In this document: piece by piece, positions 1 to 12,353 of the stretch
How positions within the stretch are numbered: position 1 is the first letter of the stretch
How the letters are laid out: each line of letters opens with the position of its first letter
Source of the DNA: Craterostigma plantagineum
Taxonomy: Eukaryota > Streptophyta > Magnoliopsida > Lamiales > Linderniaceae
Direction of reading: 5' to 3'
Assembly (NCBI GenBank): GCA_027422505.1
Contig: JAPQWV010000012.1
Location: forward strand, 22,666,001 to 22,730,000
DNA length: 64,000 nt
Notes under the pieces: model-generated
Seen by the model: the letters and a program-made list of their open reading frames with translations, nothing else
Database searches by the model: none
What the model was told of the DNA's origin: nothing
Translations under genes and position numbers: made by a program

Positions 1-1618
1 CTGGAAGTGATATTGTTAAGGGGCTCATGTACGAACATCGATTGAGACGTGTGGTGCAACACAGATGACAGTCTTCTCTCAAAGGTAGTCTTTTGGTCCT
101 TTTTGTAATGTTTCAGTTACGTTTTTCGTGTATGTGAATCTTAATATGTGAAATTTAAATGAGTAGATGAATGTATTCTCTTTTTCTCTTAATATTGGTT
201 TATGGAGGAAGTGAAATTTGGATGTCTATACTCGACGAAAGTTTGATAGGTAGACCGTCCTCGCAACCGTGTTTCTGCCCGTGATATCGGCTGGATATTT
301 TTCTTGCATCTTCTTACAAGCTTTTTCTCCCTTTTTGCTTTCTCTACAAATCCCGGGACAACCTCGATTGAGTGATTGTTGCTCAATGGAAGTAGCAAAC
401 GAGTTTTATACCTCCTCGTTGCACAATGGTTTTTTTTTTTTTTTTTTTTTATATCTCCGTTACTTTATTACGTAATCGGGTTTTCGCGCCAAGTGATCGC
501 CGTATACCATTTTTGTTATCGGGAGAGCATCGTCATCCCAAAGCTTTTTTTGCACTCCTGAGATCGTCCACGACGATGAAATATATTCGACTGAATAATT
601 CTCTGCTCAGTGACATTTTTAATCGCTTTCATCGTTTTCTCCCGTATGTTTTTTTCGCCGAAAACACCATAGGCCCACGTACGATTTTTTTATATGTAGG
701 TGAACGGGCCGATGTGGGCCAGCCCACGTGGCTCGCAGGCCTGGTGCCATCCTCTTAATTATTAAGAAAAATAAATATATATTGTACATTATATGCATGG
801 ACTTCGGACTTAATGGGCTAATAATGGGACATGCAATTATCGAATATTTAGGGTGGACCACGCCGCCCCGACACGCCAAATGGCTAATCTTGGCCGGCTT
901 TAGGCTGCCCGGCGGCCCATGTTGATAGCTCTAGGGCCGAGTAACCTCAGGGGAGCGTCAAAGGTATCAAAACGAATCGACTGAAATAAAAAGCAAAAAT
1001 TCGACTCATCGATAATTGGATAGTCACATGATTGTATGATATCGGATAAAATATGAACCCGATACGTAGAAAACTTCAACAGATTTACAGTCTGTCGCTT
1101 TTTTGACCACTCGGCCACTCTCCCCATCCCCGGCCGAGGCCCCCTCAATGGATTCTAATTCCTTCAAGGTCTGAATCAATCAAACAAAAAAAACTTTACT
1201 GATTGAATTGAAGGGTTCTCTATTTAAGTAATTTGCTCTCGTGAGCTTTCAATGGCATCGTCTTTTTAATAGCAATCTCAACTTATTCACCAGTTCAAAA
1301 TGTAGATGAAAGCTCTGAGGCAAGATAAGATTCAACGATAAGTATTACAATTCAAGGTACAACACATGTATGTATGTACCTTTCCAAGTTTCCGAGCAGA
1401 AGAGAAATGCGCATTTTCATGAGAAAGAGAAATGCGCATTTACAACACTAAAACTCTCCACTATATCCAATATGTTCTCAAACAAACCAAATTAGCTCAG
1501 AAGGAGATCTCTATTTTCACGGATTTTTCTTCTTCCAATTCATTCAGCACCTGTACAATCTCCATATTAAGGCATCATTCAACTGCTATCTTTCTTTTTC
1601 CCCGAACCATGACATACG
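1..1618. other. Intergenic region downstream of ABCG7
   Basis: No convincing coding region is visible; the open frames are short and have no recognisable domain. The block holds a T-tract near 429-450, a GC-richer stretch around 690-930 with several GGCCCA/TGGGCC words, and the tRNA-like remnant listed separately. It lies beyond the stop codon of the minus-strand ABCG7-like gene, so its last few hundred bases may include that gene's 3' UTR. I could not assign a polyadenylation site. Confidence 0.5.
1054..1125 (-). pseudogene. Mitochondrial-type tRNA-Tyr(GUA) remnant
   Basis: Read on the minus strand from 1125, the sequence begins GGGGAGAGTGGCCGAGTGG and continues through a D arm and an anticodon arm, GACAGACTGTAAATCTGT, with a GTA anticodon. 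This closely resembles plant mitochondrial trnY. After the variable region (TTTTCTACGTA) the match ends: neither a normal T arm nor the 3' acceptor strand that should pair with GGGGAGA is present. The likely origin is mitochondrial DNA transferred to the nucleus, followed by decay or a rearrangement that removed the 3' part. It should not yield a working tRNA. Organellar origin rests on recognition of the tRNA, not on an alignment. Confidence 0.55.
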
Positions 1619-4600
1619 TTACAAACCGTCAAGTTCAAAGAGACTATAACGTGGTTCGAGGGAAGAAGAAGACGAAGAAGAGGAAGAAGAAGAAGAAGAT
1701 GATTGAAGTGGCTCATCGGGTTTACCTTCGTCTGCTGGGATCGAAGACTCGATTAGCTCGAATGGTTCCTTGCCGGGATCCATTTCGAGTGGCTCGACAG
1801 GTTCCTCGCTGGGATCGATTTCGAGCGGCTCGAGCTGTAGTTGAGTTTTCTGAGGCTGGTCGATATTCGGTGGAGGCTCGAGTTGCTGGTACTTGGGTTT
1901 GTTTTTCTCCAGGAGAAGGTAAGTGGTGCAGTACCAAAAGAGTAGTATTCTACTTTGAGCTGTTATCGTGTCTCTGATTCGAGTGTTTCCAAAGGAAAGC
2001 CTTTCAAGTGCCTGCAAAGATTAAAAATGAGATCGTCTAATAATAGCTAAGCTATGTATGCGAATATATGATGGTGTTAAACAAAATATATATTAGTCGT
2101 CACTCACTTGTTCGCCATACTGTACGTCGAATGAGTTCTGATGTTCAAACTCAAGCCCTTTAAATTCATTGATGCAAAGACCTTGGAATGCCCTGAGATC
2201 AAATAAATGCAACGATTTTGATCTTCAGTTTAAGCAATCGTATTGTATAATAGGAATTTCAGCGATAAAGAAAGTAAGGAAGTATGGGTACCATCTGATG
2301 AGAGAAACACGAGGGATCCATCGAAAAACGATGGGTGTGTTCTCTGGGTTGACATAATACCCTCCAAACACGATGAAAACCGTCATAAGTGATGGGCCTA
2401 AGGCCAAAGCTGCCTCGGTGGTTGGAACCATTGCACCAACGGTTAGACCCATGGCTGACGCCGAAAAGGACTCTGTTGTCACTATCCCACAAAACTTCCC
2501 AAATCTGTAACAACGTATCTTTTTTCTTTAATCTCAGAAGGTAATCTACGTGTTTAGTTTTCCATACAGCTGTTAATCATCGCAAGGCAGAAAAAAGAAA
2601 TACAGATGTGTTTGTTGGTTGACGTGCATAATGAGAAGTTTTTAATTCTTGACTTTCCAACCATTTGATAAGAATAATTTCAACTAAAGAGGGCCTCACC
2701 TCGACAACGATGGATGTAGGCGGGTCAGGGGGTACAAAATGGTTCCAAAGAGCAAAGGAAATGCTGCTCCAATAGGGATCTCGGCTATCAATTTCGAAAG
2801 TAAATATGGCCCTAGAGAATAGGACCCTTTGGCTCTTTCTCTATCGACTATTGCACGTTCCTTAGGAAAGACACCTACTGTCTTTGTGAGGGCAGCCATT
2901 GCAGTATTTATAGCAGCGACCTGCACATGATATTGTAAACAATGAAGCAAGTTATCACTTATCACTGACACCTAGAGTCAACATGCATACTATTCAATTC
3001 AGATAAATTGCTGCTTGGTAACACACACACACACACACATAAAAACATGAAAAATCGAGGTCAGAAACACACCTACTTGTTTGCTGAAAACATAAGTTCC
3101 AAATAAAAATTTCTTCAGTTAAGCTTCAGAAATTCATTAGACTCATCAAGAAAGGAAGAAATTAGGAAAGCAAAAAGCACCTGAAGCAGGCCCAATCTAT
3201 CTTGAATGGATGTTTGTGATCTTCCCATTCTCCAGAAGACAGAACCAAATATGACAGCTGAAGCTACAGACATCCTCGCTCGAACTTTATTAGTTGGACC
3301 ATCACGAGAAGCCTTTTAGGAAAAAAGAAAGAGATTGTTACGTGAGTCTGAGGTTTCGAAATTGCTACAGAAGAGAAAAAGACACAAAGTATCTTAAACC
3401 TGCATCCATGCTCGTCTGAGCAGCAACAAGAACTGTCTCCACCAACCACCTTTATGCTTCGTAGTAATAGTTCTATTCCTCAGGTTTGTGTTGGTATGAA
3501 GATCAGTTTTGGTAAGTGATGTTGCATATAAAGTAGGTGTCATCTGCTCAGCAAACGAATCAACAAGACCATCAATTCGCTTTCGGGAAGAACTGACACT
3601 CTCATCCGAACTGTAGTCAATTGAGATTAAATCTGCCAAGAACTCAGCAGGATTCATATGATCCGGACAAGTATACCTGAAATTTGCTCACAGAAGTTAG
3701 CAGGGAAATTAGGAGAGGTTGCTGGAACAGATATTTCGAAGAGATGTAGCAGAAACGGGATACAGATATGAGACTGAGTAGTATATCTTGCATGGATTTA
3801 AAATAATAATTAGAAAAATTGCATGTTAATCCTGTCTGAATGAAATCACAAACCCGAATTTTGAAAAGTAAGCAAGTGCTTCATCGCCCGCAGGACCAGC
3901 ATATACTAGCGAACCTTCTGTAAGCAACACAACGTCGTCAAATTTGGCATATACGGAACCTCTAGGCTGGTGTATAGAGCATATCACAGTATGCCCATCG
4001 AGTGCAAGTTGTCGCAACGTTTCCATCACTTTCTCGGCCTGAAAGGCATCAAGTCCTGAAAGCAATGTTTCAGGTAATTATCCACCAAGGAGAATAAAGG
4101 GAACATATTGGACTTTGCATCTATCTACCAAGGGGAATAAAGGGAACATCTAAGAAAAAGTGATTGTGGAAGTAGAACGTCGAACAGGTCATGCCTGTTG
4201 TGGGCTCATCAGCGAAAATGACTGATGGGCTAGCAATTAATTCACAGGCCACTGCCAATCTCTTCTTCTCGCCGCCACTAATTCCACGGACTTTTGCATC
4301 TCCAACTCGTGAATCAGCACAATTGACCTTTTAACGAGATTGCATTTCCATCAACGAAAACAAAATCGAAAATAGCTTCCAAATCCATTAGCATACAATG
4401 CATACGTGTTTGTATCCCAAAATTGTATTTAAACAAATGGAACAATATTTTACGCAAAACTGATCAAGATCAAAAGGAGTTGCCTGCATATCTTCGAATA
4501 ACAACAAACCATGTACGGTTATAATTTGCCATTTTAATTCGAATAACTAAGTGGTGTGTGTGGCAAATATCAACTAAAATAATTTTTTGTGCGTGAATTA

Positions 4601-6130
4601 TAGAGGAAACAAATCAGGCATACCAGACCAAGTTTGAAGAGGAGGTCGTTAATGTATTTTTCTCTCTCATCTACTGTGGCAATATCCTGCAGCTGAAGCT
4701 CGGCAGCAAGAGAGAGTGTCTCACGAACAGTCAACTGTGAGAAAAACAGATCATCCTGCCTAACATATGCAAACCTGCAACATCACACAATCTATCAATT
4801 CGAATAAATATTGCTTTGGAGCCGAAAAGCTCTAGCCGTAAAAATTTTTGACAGAGGGAACGTACTTGTAAGATTTGTTTGACAAGGGAAGCCCATTGAC
4901 CTCCAAAAGTCCAGAGAGTTTTAATCTCGGTGATGTTAGAAGCTGACCAGCCAAAACATTGAGCAAGGTTGTTTTCCCCGACCCTGATGGCCCCATGATT
5001 GCAAGTAATCTGCCAGGTTTTGCCTCTCCACTAACATTATTTAGTAAAAACCGAACCTAAGAGAAAGATATTGGTCAATCTTAATCCATTTCCAAGAAAT
5101 TACATGCGAAATATAACATACTCATCTAGCGGAAAATCCTGTACCAAAACAAGTAACTCGAGCAGCATATGATATATTCATAAACCTACGCAACAATTTC
5201 GACTCAGCAATTACTACATCAGGACGAAGCACCCATTCCACACAAAAAATTACTGTTTATGAATAAAGCGAAAACATCTCAGCATTTTCGGTAAAAATCG
5301 CACCAATCTCAAGTGTCAAGACATTACGTTCAACTTAAAGTATACTTTCACAAATCACATGTACTTGGCGAACATAGACAGACTAGCAGCAGCATTCAGA
5401 ATCATTATCTAAAAACGTATCAAATATTCTATGGATGCTTGCGTCAGGTCTTTATTTTTCTCTTCAGCAATTTCTTATCATCCACCTCCACGCAATCTGA
5501 GTAATATAACATTATAAAAGCACACTGAAAAACACAGCCTTTCTTATCATTATCGATTTCCATAAACAATTGAATTCTCAATCAAAATTCAAACAAATAT
5601 CTAAGAATCTTAAAATTTCAAGCTAACCCCGAGATACACTCACATAACACATTACACGGCCTCCAAAGCCAAATCTTCATTAAATTGGTTATACTTCTTA
5701 TTAGAATTTAAAGGCTCCATCCTAAAAACCAATCAACGATAGGTGGAGTTGCCTCATGATTTTACATGAATTGAGCCGACCTAAGTTGTTTTTCCAACGT
5801 GATCATTTGTTCAGCGCTTCGTACTGCGCGAACAAACGCTGAGAGAATACCATTTAAACTCACAAAATCCATAACGTGCAAAGACCTTTGTGTGCGGTCG
5901 CAACAACTCACCGTCTCCGACGATTTCTCAGAGAGTGCACAATTGATGTTACTCCACTTGATCGTGACCGGCGACACTTTCCCTTTCGACGAAACATCCT
6001 CGTCTTCGCCTTCATCCACGGCAGCTTCGGGAAGCAGCGCAGGGCCAGGTGCTGTGAATAGACGGAGCAACAGCGCCGCAGCCGCCGCAGCTAAAATCTG
6101 CCCTAATCCACCTCCGGCGACACTCAGCAT
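1619..6130 (-). CDS. ABCG7: ABC transporter G family member 7-like (WBC half transporter)
   Basis: Half-size ABCG transporter with the ATPase domain first and the membrane domain second. Eleven coding exons join in frame to 738 residues: 6130-5912, 5056-4866, 4774-4624, 4327-4195, 4055-3854, 3676-3400, 3312-3181, 2920-2700, 2504-2292, 2192-2108 and 2011-1619. The N-terminus has an alanine/leucine-rich hydrophobic stretch before the ATPase domain, as in Arabidopsis ABCG7. Walker A (GPSGSGKT) is near residue 95, the ABC signature ISGGEKK near 203, and Walker B (VIFADEP) near 223. Exons 7-11 carry the transmembrane half ([23 protein letters not shown]). Length and exon sequence fit the family (about 725-740 residues). 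The C-terminus is unusual, with acidic proline repeats (EPLEIDP/EPLEMDP) and a run of 14 serines. The intron after exon 4 starts with GC rather than GT. Intron 1 (5057-5911) is the longest. The transported substrate cannot be read from the sequence. Confidence 0.93.
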
Positions 6131-6230
6131 CTCTCCGACGATCCTCCGTCTCTGTACGGCGTTCGCAATGCTTGTGTACTCTACAGAAACGACGATGTTT
6201 TGTACACTGAAGTGCGAGTTAGCGGTCTAG

Positions 6231-6420
6231 CTTTCTGACACGTGTCACATGGAAGGATAAGATTTAATTTGTACAGCGATTTATTGAAAAGGCCCAATTG
6301 TGCTGGGTATTAACTCGGCCCATTTGAAGGTGGTCGGGCCAGGCCCACTTGTGGGCTTGTTTACTGGGCTTTGGCCCATATGTACCATCATTTTGGCCCA
6401 AGCTTATATCATCTAAAAAA
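6231..6420 (-). promoter_or_regulatory. Site II-rich promoter of the ABCG7-like gene
   Basis: Directly upstream of the ABCG7-like start codon lies a dense cluster of GGCCCA/TGGGCC/TGGGCT words, at least eight between 6290 and 6405. Such site II elements bind TCP factors and are typical of plant housekeeping promoters. No clear TATA box was seen at the usual distance, which is common for such promoters. The assignment rests on motif density and position. Confidence 0.5.
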
Positions 6421-6539
6421 TCTCGCCTTAAAATCACGAAATGGTTTTATCCTCGCCTTTTGGCCTTCGTGAAATTCATCATCGTACACAATCTTAATCC
6501 AAGTTCGTCTTACGTATGTTCGTAATTATTGTTCGACCG

Positions 6540-7770
6540 AGAAGGGACTTTTGAGTCCGATATATCTCTATCATTGACTCGCAAAGATCAGATTTTGAAT
6601 TAACTACAGAAATCTATAGTCGCTTTTAAAAAGCTTTGGAGAGCTCACGATTCGGGAAAAAATACCGTATATCCAAACAAAATCTATTCATCAACTAAAA
6701 CGTTGATTCATATCAAGGTCAACAGATACAAAAGGGACTATAAATTCCGAGAAGGGGCTTTTTAATTGTAAATAACTCTTATCATAGTTGAACTTGATCC
6801 ACAAAAGGTTGGATATTGTATCGAGCTATAAAACCTTAGCATGTAAAACCTTTGGAACTCACGATTTTCAGGACAATTAACGAAAAATATCATCCATACC
6901 ATTGCCAGCCTTGACACGACTCAAATCCCATCATGTAATAATCGAAATTCCAGCCTTTTTAAATTGAAAATGTTACCATCATGCGGGACAATTTTATGAT
7001 AATACATATCATAATATCTTCATACCAATCTTGAATGATTAGGGAGACACACCCACGATTCGGGACAATTCGCTCATTTGGACAATTTTATTATACATAT
7101 CGATTTCCATCGAAGTAAATAGTCGAATACTCAATAGATCTAATATAAAGAAGCTGCTTTCGGGTCAGAAACATTGCAGTTGATTCTCATTTTCAATTTC
7201 CATCTTGGGACAATTTCTGCTAATACATAAAGATCTTGATATTATCGGAATTTGATCAAGTAAATAGGCGAATAGTCTCAATATTAGTTCAAAAAGGGGC
7301 TTCTGAATAAGCAGGCCATCTCGGGACAAATTTATGATGATACATATCGATCTTGAGATTATTCGATTTTCATCAAGTAGAAGATCGAAAATACTCTCAA
7401 GATTAATAGTATATACTAAAAGCGGGGCTTTTGAATCAGAATTTGATTCTTAATTTCCATTTCCATCTCGGGACAGTTTCTGATGATACATACCGATCTT
7501 GAGATTATCCGATTTTTCATCAAGTAAATAGTCGATAAGTCTCAAGATTAGTATAGTACAGAGCTAAAAGGGGGCTTTTGAATCACCAGATCCTTACTTC
7601 CATCTCGGGACTTTCTGATAATGCATAACGATCTTGAGATTATTCGATTTTCATCAAGTAAACGGTCGAAAATACTCTCAAGATTAATAGCATAGAGTAA
7701 AGAACGGGGCTTTCGAAAAAGAATTTGATTCTTATTCCAATTTCCATGTCGGGACAACTTTCATAGAATA
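6540..7770. repeat. Degenerate tandem array, units of about 135-150 bp
   Basis: Related units repeat at least five times, most clearly from 7060 to 7770. Each contains CGGGACA(A/G)TTT, then GATAC/GCATA, CGATCTTGAGATTAT, TTTTCATCAAGTA, a CTCAAGATTA block and GGGGCTTTTGAAT. Units 7323-7750 are the best preserved; weaker copies extend leftward to about 6540. No long open frame runs through the array on either strand. It is bounded on the right by a minus-strand promoter-like region, so it may be transcribed. The periodicity is seen directly; its function is unknown. Confidence 0.7.
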
Positions 7771-7950
7771 TAGTAAGTGCAATACCGTTTGCACATTAAG
7801 CATCATCATCTTCTCAATACCCAAAAAAAAAAGAATGAACATTGCAGAATCATGCCATACCACTCACTAACCGACCTAATTATCCTTCATCAATTGTATA
7901 GATCCAATCAAGCTCTTCAGACATAATAGAATAGGAAGTAATTCAAAAAT

Positions 7951-8255
7951 CTAGGGTTCTTGATTTCTATCGGACAGAGAATAAGCCAAACGATAAAAGT
8001 ACATCGGTGCAGACGAAGCATCGTAAACAGCGAACAGAGGCACTTACCAATTCACAAGCTTAGTGTTATTCGTCCTTCAATCTGCGATCAGTTTTTTTCT
8101 GAAATCGTGGAAGTTGGGCTGATAAAAGCAATGCGATCGCAGCAATTATGGTTGAATTGGAGGATCTGCCGCTGATTCGTAAATTTAGGGTTTACTTTAA
8201 CAACTGCGTGAACTGAAGAAGAGGACTCCTCGCTTGCTGTGTTTATATATACGCG
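7951..8255 (-). promoter_or_regulatory. Promoter-like block and 5' exon of an unassigned minus-strand transcript
   Basis: On the minus strand this block has a TATA-like TATATATAAAC near 8242-8252, a telo-box-like AAACCCTAAATTT (about 8181-8193), an AGCCCA site II word near 8117, and a consensus splice donor (GGTAAGTG) at about 8047. A second AACCCTAG word is near 7955. Telo box plus site II is typical of plant genes for the translation apparatus and of polycistronic snoRNA genes. A transcript starting here would run into the tandem array at 6540-7770. I found no supported protein, so a non-coding transcript or a gene relic are both possible. Confidence 0.4.
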
Positions 8256-8651
8256 TTATAGCCGTTGGGATAATTTATGATTTGGTAAATATTTCTCAAT
8301 TTTAAATAATACTAATATTTTTTGCGCATCCTCCGTGTGGGCAATAAATTAAAGTTAGTTATTATTAAACGTAATATGCTAAAAATAGAATTTTGTAGTT
8401 ATTATGAGGTTACAGAATGTACGTGGTTTAAAAATCTGATTTGTCAATTGATACAGACCAATTGACGGTTTATCCTAACCCCTCACCCTTAATATAGTAG
8501 CATAGTTATATTACCAATTTTTTACTTTATAGTTATGTGTATCATCATAGTCCAAGTTTCATAAAAGAGAACATATCTAAATCCATCATATAACGAAAAA
8601 TAAAATGAAATAATCTGTCCACATAAAGAGAAATCAGCAGCATATCTTTCC

Positions 8652-9312
8652 TGTTGGGAATTGTGACCCAAAATTTCGGGAATTAACGTCGAATATCGAT
8701 CGGGGACGAAATCGAAACAAACGAGCATCAAGACGAGCCCGCAGCCGGGGGTCGTCGGTACGCGCAGGAGGCGTTGCGGCCGTGGCCGTCGCTGTCGCGG
8801 CCGTGACAGTTGGAGCAGCTGGCCGTGACCATCACTGTCGCGGCAATGAAGGATGCTACAAGCAGCCGCGACGTGAAGCTTGCTGTCAGAGGCCGTGAAG
8901 ACCGCCTGCGAAGAGAGCTGAACGCGCGCGAAAGATCGTTCGAATTCGTCACGGCCGTGAAAGGCATGTAAATGGCCGTGAACGATTACTAGCAGTTATA
9001 ACAGAACTTAAGGTCGAAGTAGGAACCTTATAGACTTAATCTCGTCTATATATAGGGCGAATTAGCTCGACAATTGTACTGAGAATTAGAAGTAAGTGGC
9101 AAACTTGTAATCTCTATGATTAGTTCGGAATAAAAAAGAGAGGTCGATTCGTGGACATAGACTCAAGAACGAGTCGAACCATGTAAGATTCTGTGTTTTT
9201 TCTGGTTTTTCTATTCTCTGTTTTCGAGCGATTAATACGTCAAGATCGAATATTGCGACTTTGATCTTCACACAACCACAAAAGAAAACCAAGGAGAGCC
9301 GGACTCTCAACA
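8652..9312 (+). mobile_element. Solo LTR, copia-type, 661 bp
   Basis: The block starts TGTTG and ends CAACA, a perfect 5 bp terminal inverted repeat, and is flanked by an exact 5 bp target duplication TTTCC (8647-8651 and 9313-9317). It contains a TATA-like TATATATAGG near 9048 and AATAAA near 9131, as expected for an LTR. No internal retrotransposon sequence adjoins it, so it most likely arose by recombination between two LTRs. The U3 part carries about six GGCCGTGA words, some within the palindrome TCACGGCCGTGA. Orientation is inferred from the order of TATA and poly(A) signals. Confidence 0.85.
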
Positions 9313-9317
9313 TTTCC

Positions 9318-12300
9318 AATCGAAGAATAGTCTGTCGGGATATTTGTTTGTTTTTACGTGATGTGTTTGTGATATTGGGGCTTTGTTTGCTCGTCTGATT
9401 TATTGTGATGTAAGAAGGGTTGCATATAGCTTCGATGTCTCGAAGGAGATTAGATGTTATTATTTTTATTAATTGTAATAGTTTATGTTAGTTGTATGCA
9501 AATATGTTTTCTTCTGGCTCTTGAGTAATTGTATCATAGAAAAGAACAATAATTCCTATATAAAGTATGACACATACGAATGCACTACTATAAAGATTCA
9601 ATTGGTAGTACTTTACTATTGTCCGAAAAAAATAGATATAATTCCTTTATAAATAAGAGAAAAAAACGTCACTTTCCACAAAGAAGACCAACGATGTTTG
9701 ATGCATTCAAACGTCACCGTCGAATCTTCCTGAATAAAAGGCAAATGAAAGCTTCATAAATAAATTATTATTAAATATCCTATATGTTTTTTTTTTTTTT
9801 CCGGAGGAATCTATCCTATATGTTTAATTTGATGTTTTTTGCTTTTTAAGGTGTTAGGTGGCGAAACACGGCGATGGCGATTTCTTACAATGTATTATCA
9901 TATTAATCAATTAAAAAAACACAGTTGCCTCCTTAGAACGTTGCATTAGTTTTACTGAAGTCTAGTGCTTCATAATAGTCAATACATATATATATATATA
10001 TAGATAAACATGATATTATTTTTCAATATTCTCCGATCTGTGATTCCAATTATGAAACAAAAAGTCACGTCACCTTCCATAATCTATTTATAATACATAT
10101 ATATAGGGGGTGGGTTGGTGGAGTTTGTAGCTTACATGGTTTGGTAGAAAATATGAGTTTCTTGGTAGTTGAACTTTTAAGATGAACTAAAGAAGTTCAT
10201 GTGATAGCATTAATTACAAAGAAAAAGGGTTTATAGAATACATTTATGTACGTAAAAATTTGTGGACTAAGTTCAGTCTTTATTGTTGACTATGACTTTC
10301 AACCAAGTTCAAGCTGGTTGTATTTTTTTTTTTTTTTTTCTCAAAAGCTCAAGCAAGTTTGTTGCTACTTCTTTCACCCAGGCAAACTTTCATCTCTCTT
10401 CTTTAAACAAAACCCTAATTATCTCCAAGTAATAAAAAAAGTGGTCGACTTAGATATCTTTATACGGAGGTCAAAAATTGGATTCCACTTGAACTATCTG
10501 GCCAAAAATTAAACGTGTAGGAATACCGCCGAAAAATTACCGCCGAGAAATATACCAATAGTCGCCTATATATTTGACTTAAACTTTAATATTGAATCTT
10601 GCATTTATTATAAAAAAATGATAGAGATTTCTAACAAAAATGTTAGTTACAAAAATTGGGTTAATGTAATTTTCGAGCATAACTGATCCCATTAATATAC
10701 ATAGGAGCTTCTCCACATAGCACACCTAACCAGTTCTATGTACGACGGAACATATAAAGCAAAAATAAAAAATGAGAAAAGAAAAAAAAAAAATCTTCTT
10801 TTTCTTGGGCATTATAGGAACACATATTACATGCATTCGTGTCCGTTGAGTTTGAGTTGTTGAGATCGAAAAGCTTTTCCTCATAACGATAAAAAATCAC
10901 CCGTCAGTCAACAGTCTTTGAATTATATTATTTTTATTTTTTTTCAGTGAGGAATAATATTTATTTTGCAGGTGTGCATTTTAGTATTCTTACACGATAG
11001 AATAGGAGGATTTTGGTCTATAAAAACATATCTACGCCACTTATCATATTATCCCCTTATCCTTCATCTCTATTACATATGATCTCTCTTCGAATATCAA
11101 GAAAATTAAGGTTAGTGATTCCATGCTAGGCTTGTCAGGTGAGCAATTAATCTTGCTGTTAAAGCTTTTTGTTTCATTGTCTGTTCGACCTTGAAAAGTC
11201 TACGAGAGAAAACCCTAATTGAAATCATATCCCAATATTATTCATCTCTATCTTTAACAAATTTGATTTCATATAACATAACCATAAATCACTTGATTCT
11301 GTGTTTATTGATACAGATCCTACACTATATCTTCGAAACCCTCCTTTCTTTTGGTACCAAAAAAAAAACAATGGGAAGATTATGTATATATATGATGCAT
11401 CTGATATGAAGTCAATTATCATGTTTATTGCAGAGTATGTATGATCGAACTTGGAGTTTTTCATCAGTTTCCTGTATACTCCTCACCTAATTTTCTTAAT
11501 CTTTTGGGCTGGAATTGAAAGTAGACTATATACTTTCAGATATCTAATGCAATAATTTTATTTCAAAATCACGATGCCCATGCCTATATATGTGTGTGTG
11601 GGTCTGTGGTATTACATCACGAATTGAAATTATTAAAAGAAACTCTATAGTATCATTCTTTTTGAAATCTATATGTTGGAATTCATTATACAATAAATAA
11701 AGGGTTCTTTGCAAAATTTAAGGTCGGACATGCGATGATACTAAACTGCAGCAAGTAATATAAATTGCTGATTTGTCAAGACTTTGCATTGAGTTCACTA
11801 ACCCTCAACTTATTCATTGCAATAACTTCCATTACATCTTTATATGTCTTAATTATATGGGGCTTAGAAATAAGCTCAAGATACAAATGAACACGCAGAA
11901 GGGAGGCCATGCATCTGATTATTTTCAATGTAAGCACAATTAACTTAATACAAATTCTTTACAAAAGTGTGCCCTAATAAGTGCTTGAAATTATTCGAAA
12001 CATTTTTAGTTTGAGGTCACGATTTCTAATCAAATTGGGACCTTAAGTATCGATTTTGGGTTATTACCAATCTCAACTATTAAGTTTGAATGGACATTGA
12101 ATGTTCTTTTTACAAGGATTAGTTCACAATGATATCTTATTAGATATCTCCGATACATACATGTTAAATTAGCATATAAAGCTCGGTTTGTTGCTTTGTT
12201 ATAGAAATCAAGTATTAAACTTTGGTATGTTTAATAGAAAGATGAATAAACTCCAAAACATGATTTATTTTCTTTTCTCTATTTTTTTTTTCATTATTGG

Positions 12301-12350
12301 CTATATGCCTGAAAAAAATACATCTTCGGTCCCACAAGTTATTCTCTTCA
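9318..12350. other. AT-rich intergenic region, no supported gene
   Basis: About 3 kb without a recognisable coding exon, RNA gene or complete transposon. It contains a short (TA)n tract near 9988-10002 and T- or A-tracts at 9787, 10325 and 10785. The open frames between 10246 and 11464 are short, low complexity and AT-rich, and I treat them as chance. Degenerate transposon pieces may be present but cannot be bounded by eye. Confidence 0.5.
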
Positions 12351-12353
12351 TAA

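Noticed and set aside
5799..6230. 143-codon plus-strand frame opposite ABCG7 exon 1
   Set aside because: It is the antisense of a conserved coding exon and its promoter, with no independent support.
7340..7530. C/D-box snoRNA genes in the tandem array
   Set aside because: TTGATGA-like words occur in some units, but a properly spaced CTGA and terminal stem are not present consistently, so individual snoRNAs are not called.
8728..8967. GC-rich open frame of 79 codons on the minus strand
   Set aside because: It lies within the U3 of a solo LTR and is explained by repeated GGCCGTGA words; no domain is visible.
10246..11464. Possible small genes in the 10-11.5 kb intergenic region
   Set aside because: The frames are short, AT-rich and low complexity, with no domain, splice support or neighbouring promoter signal.
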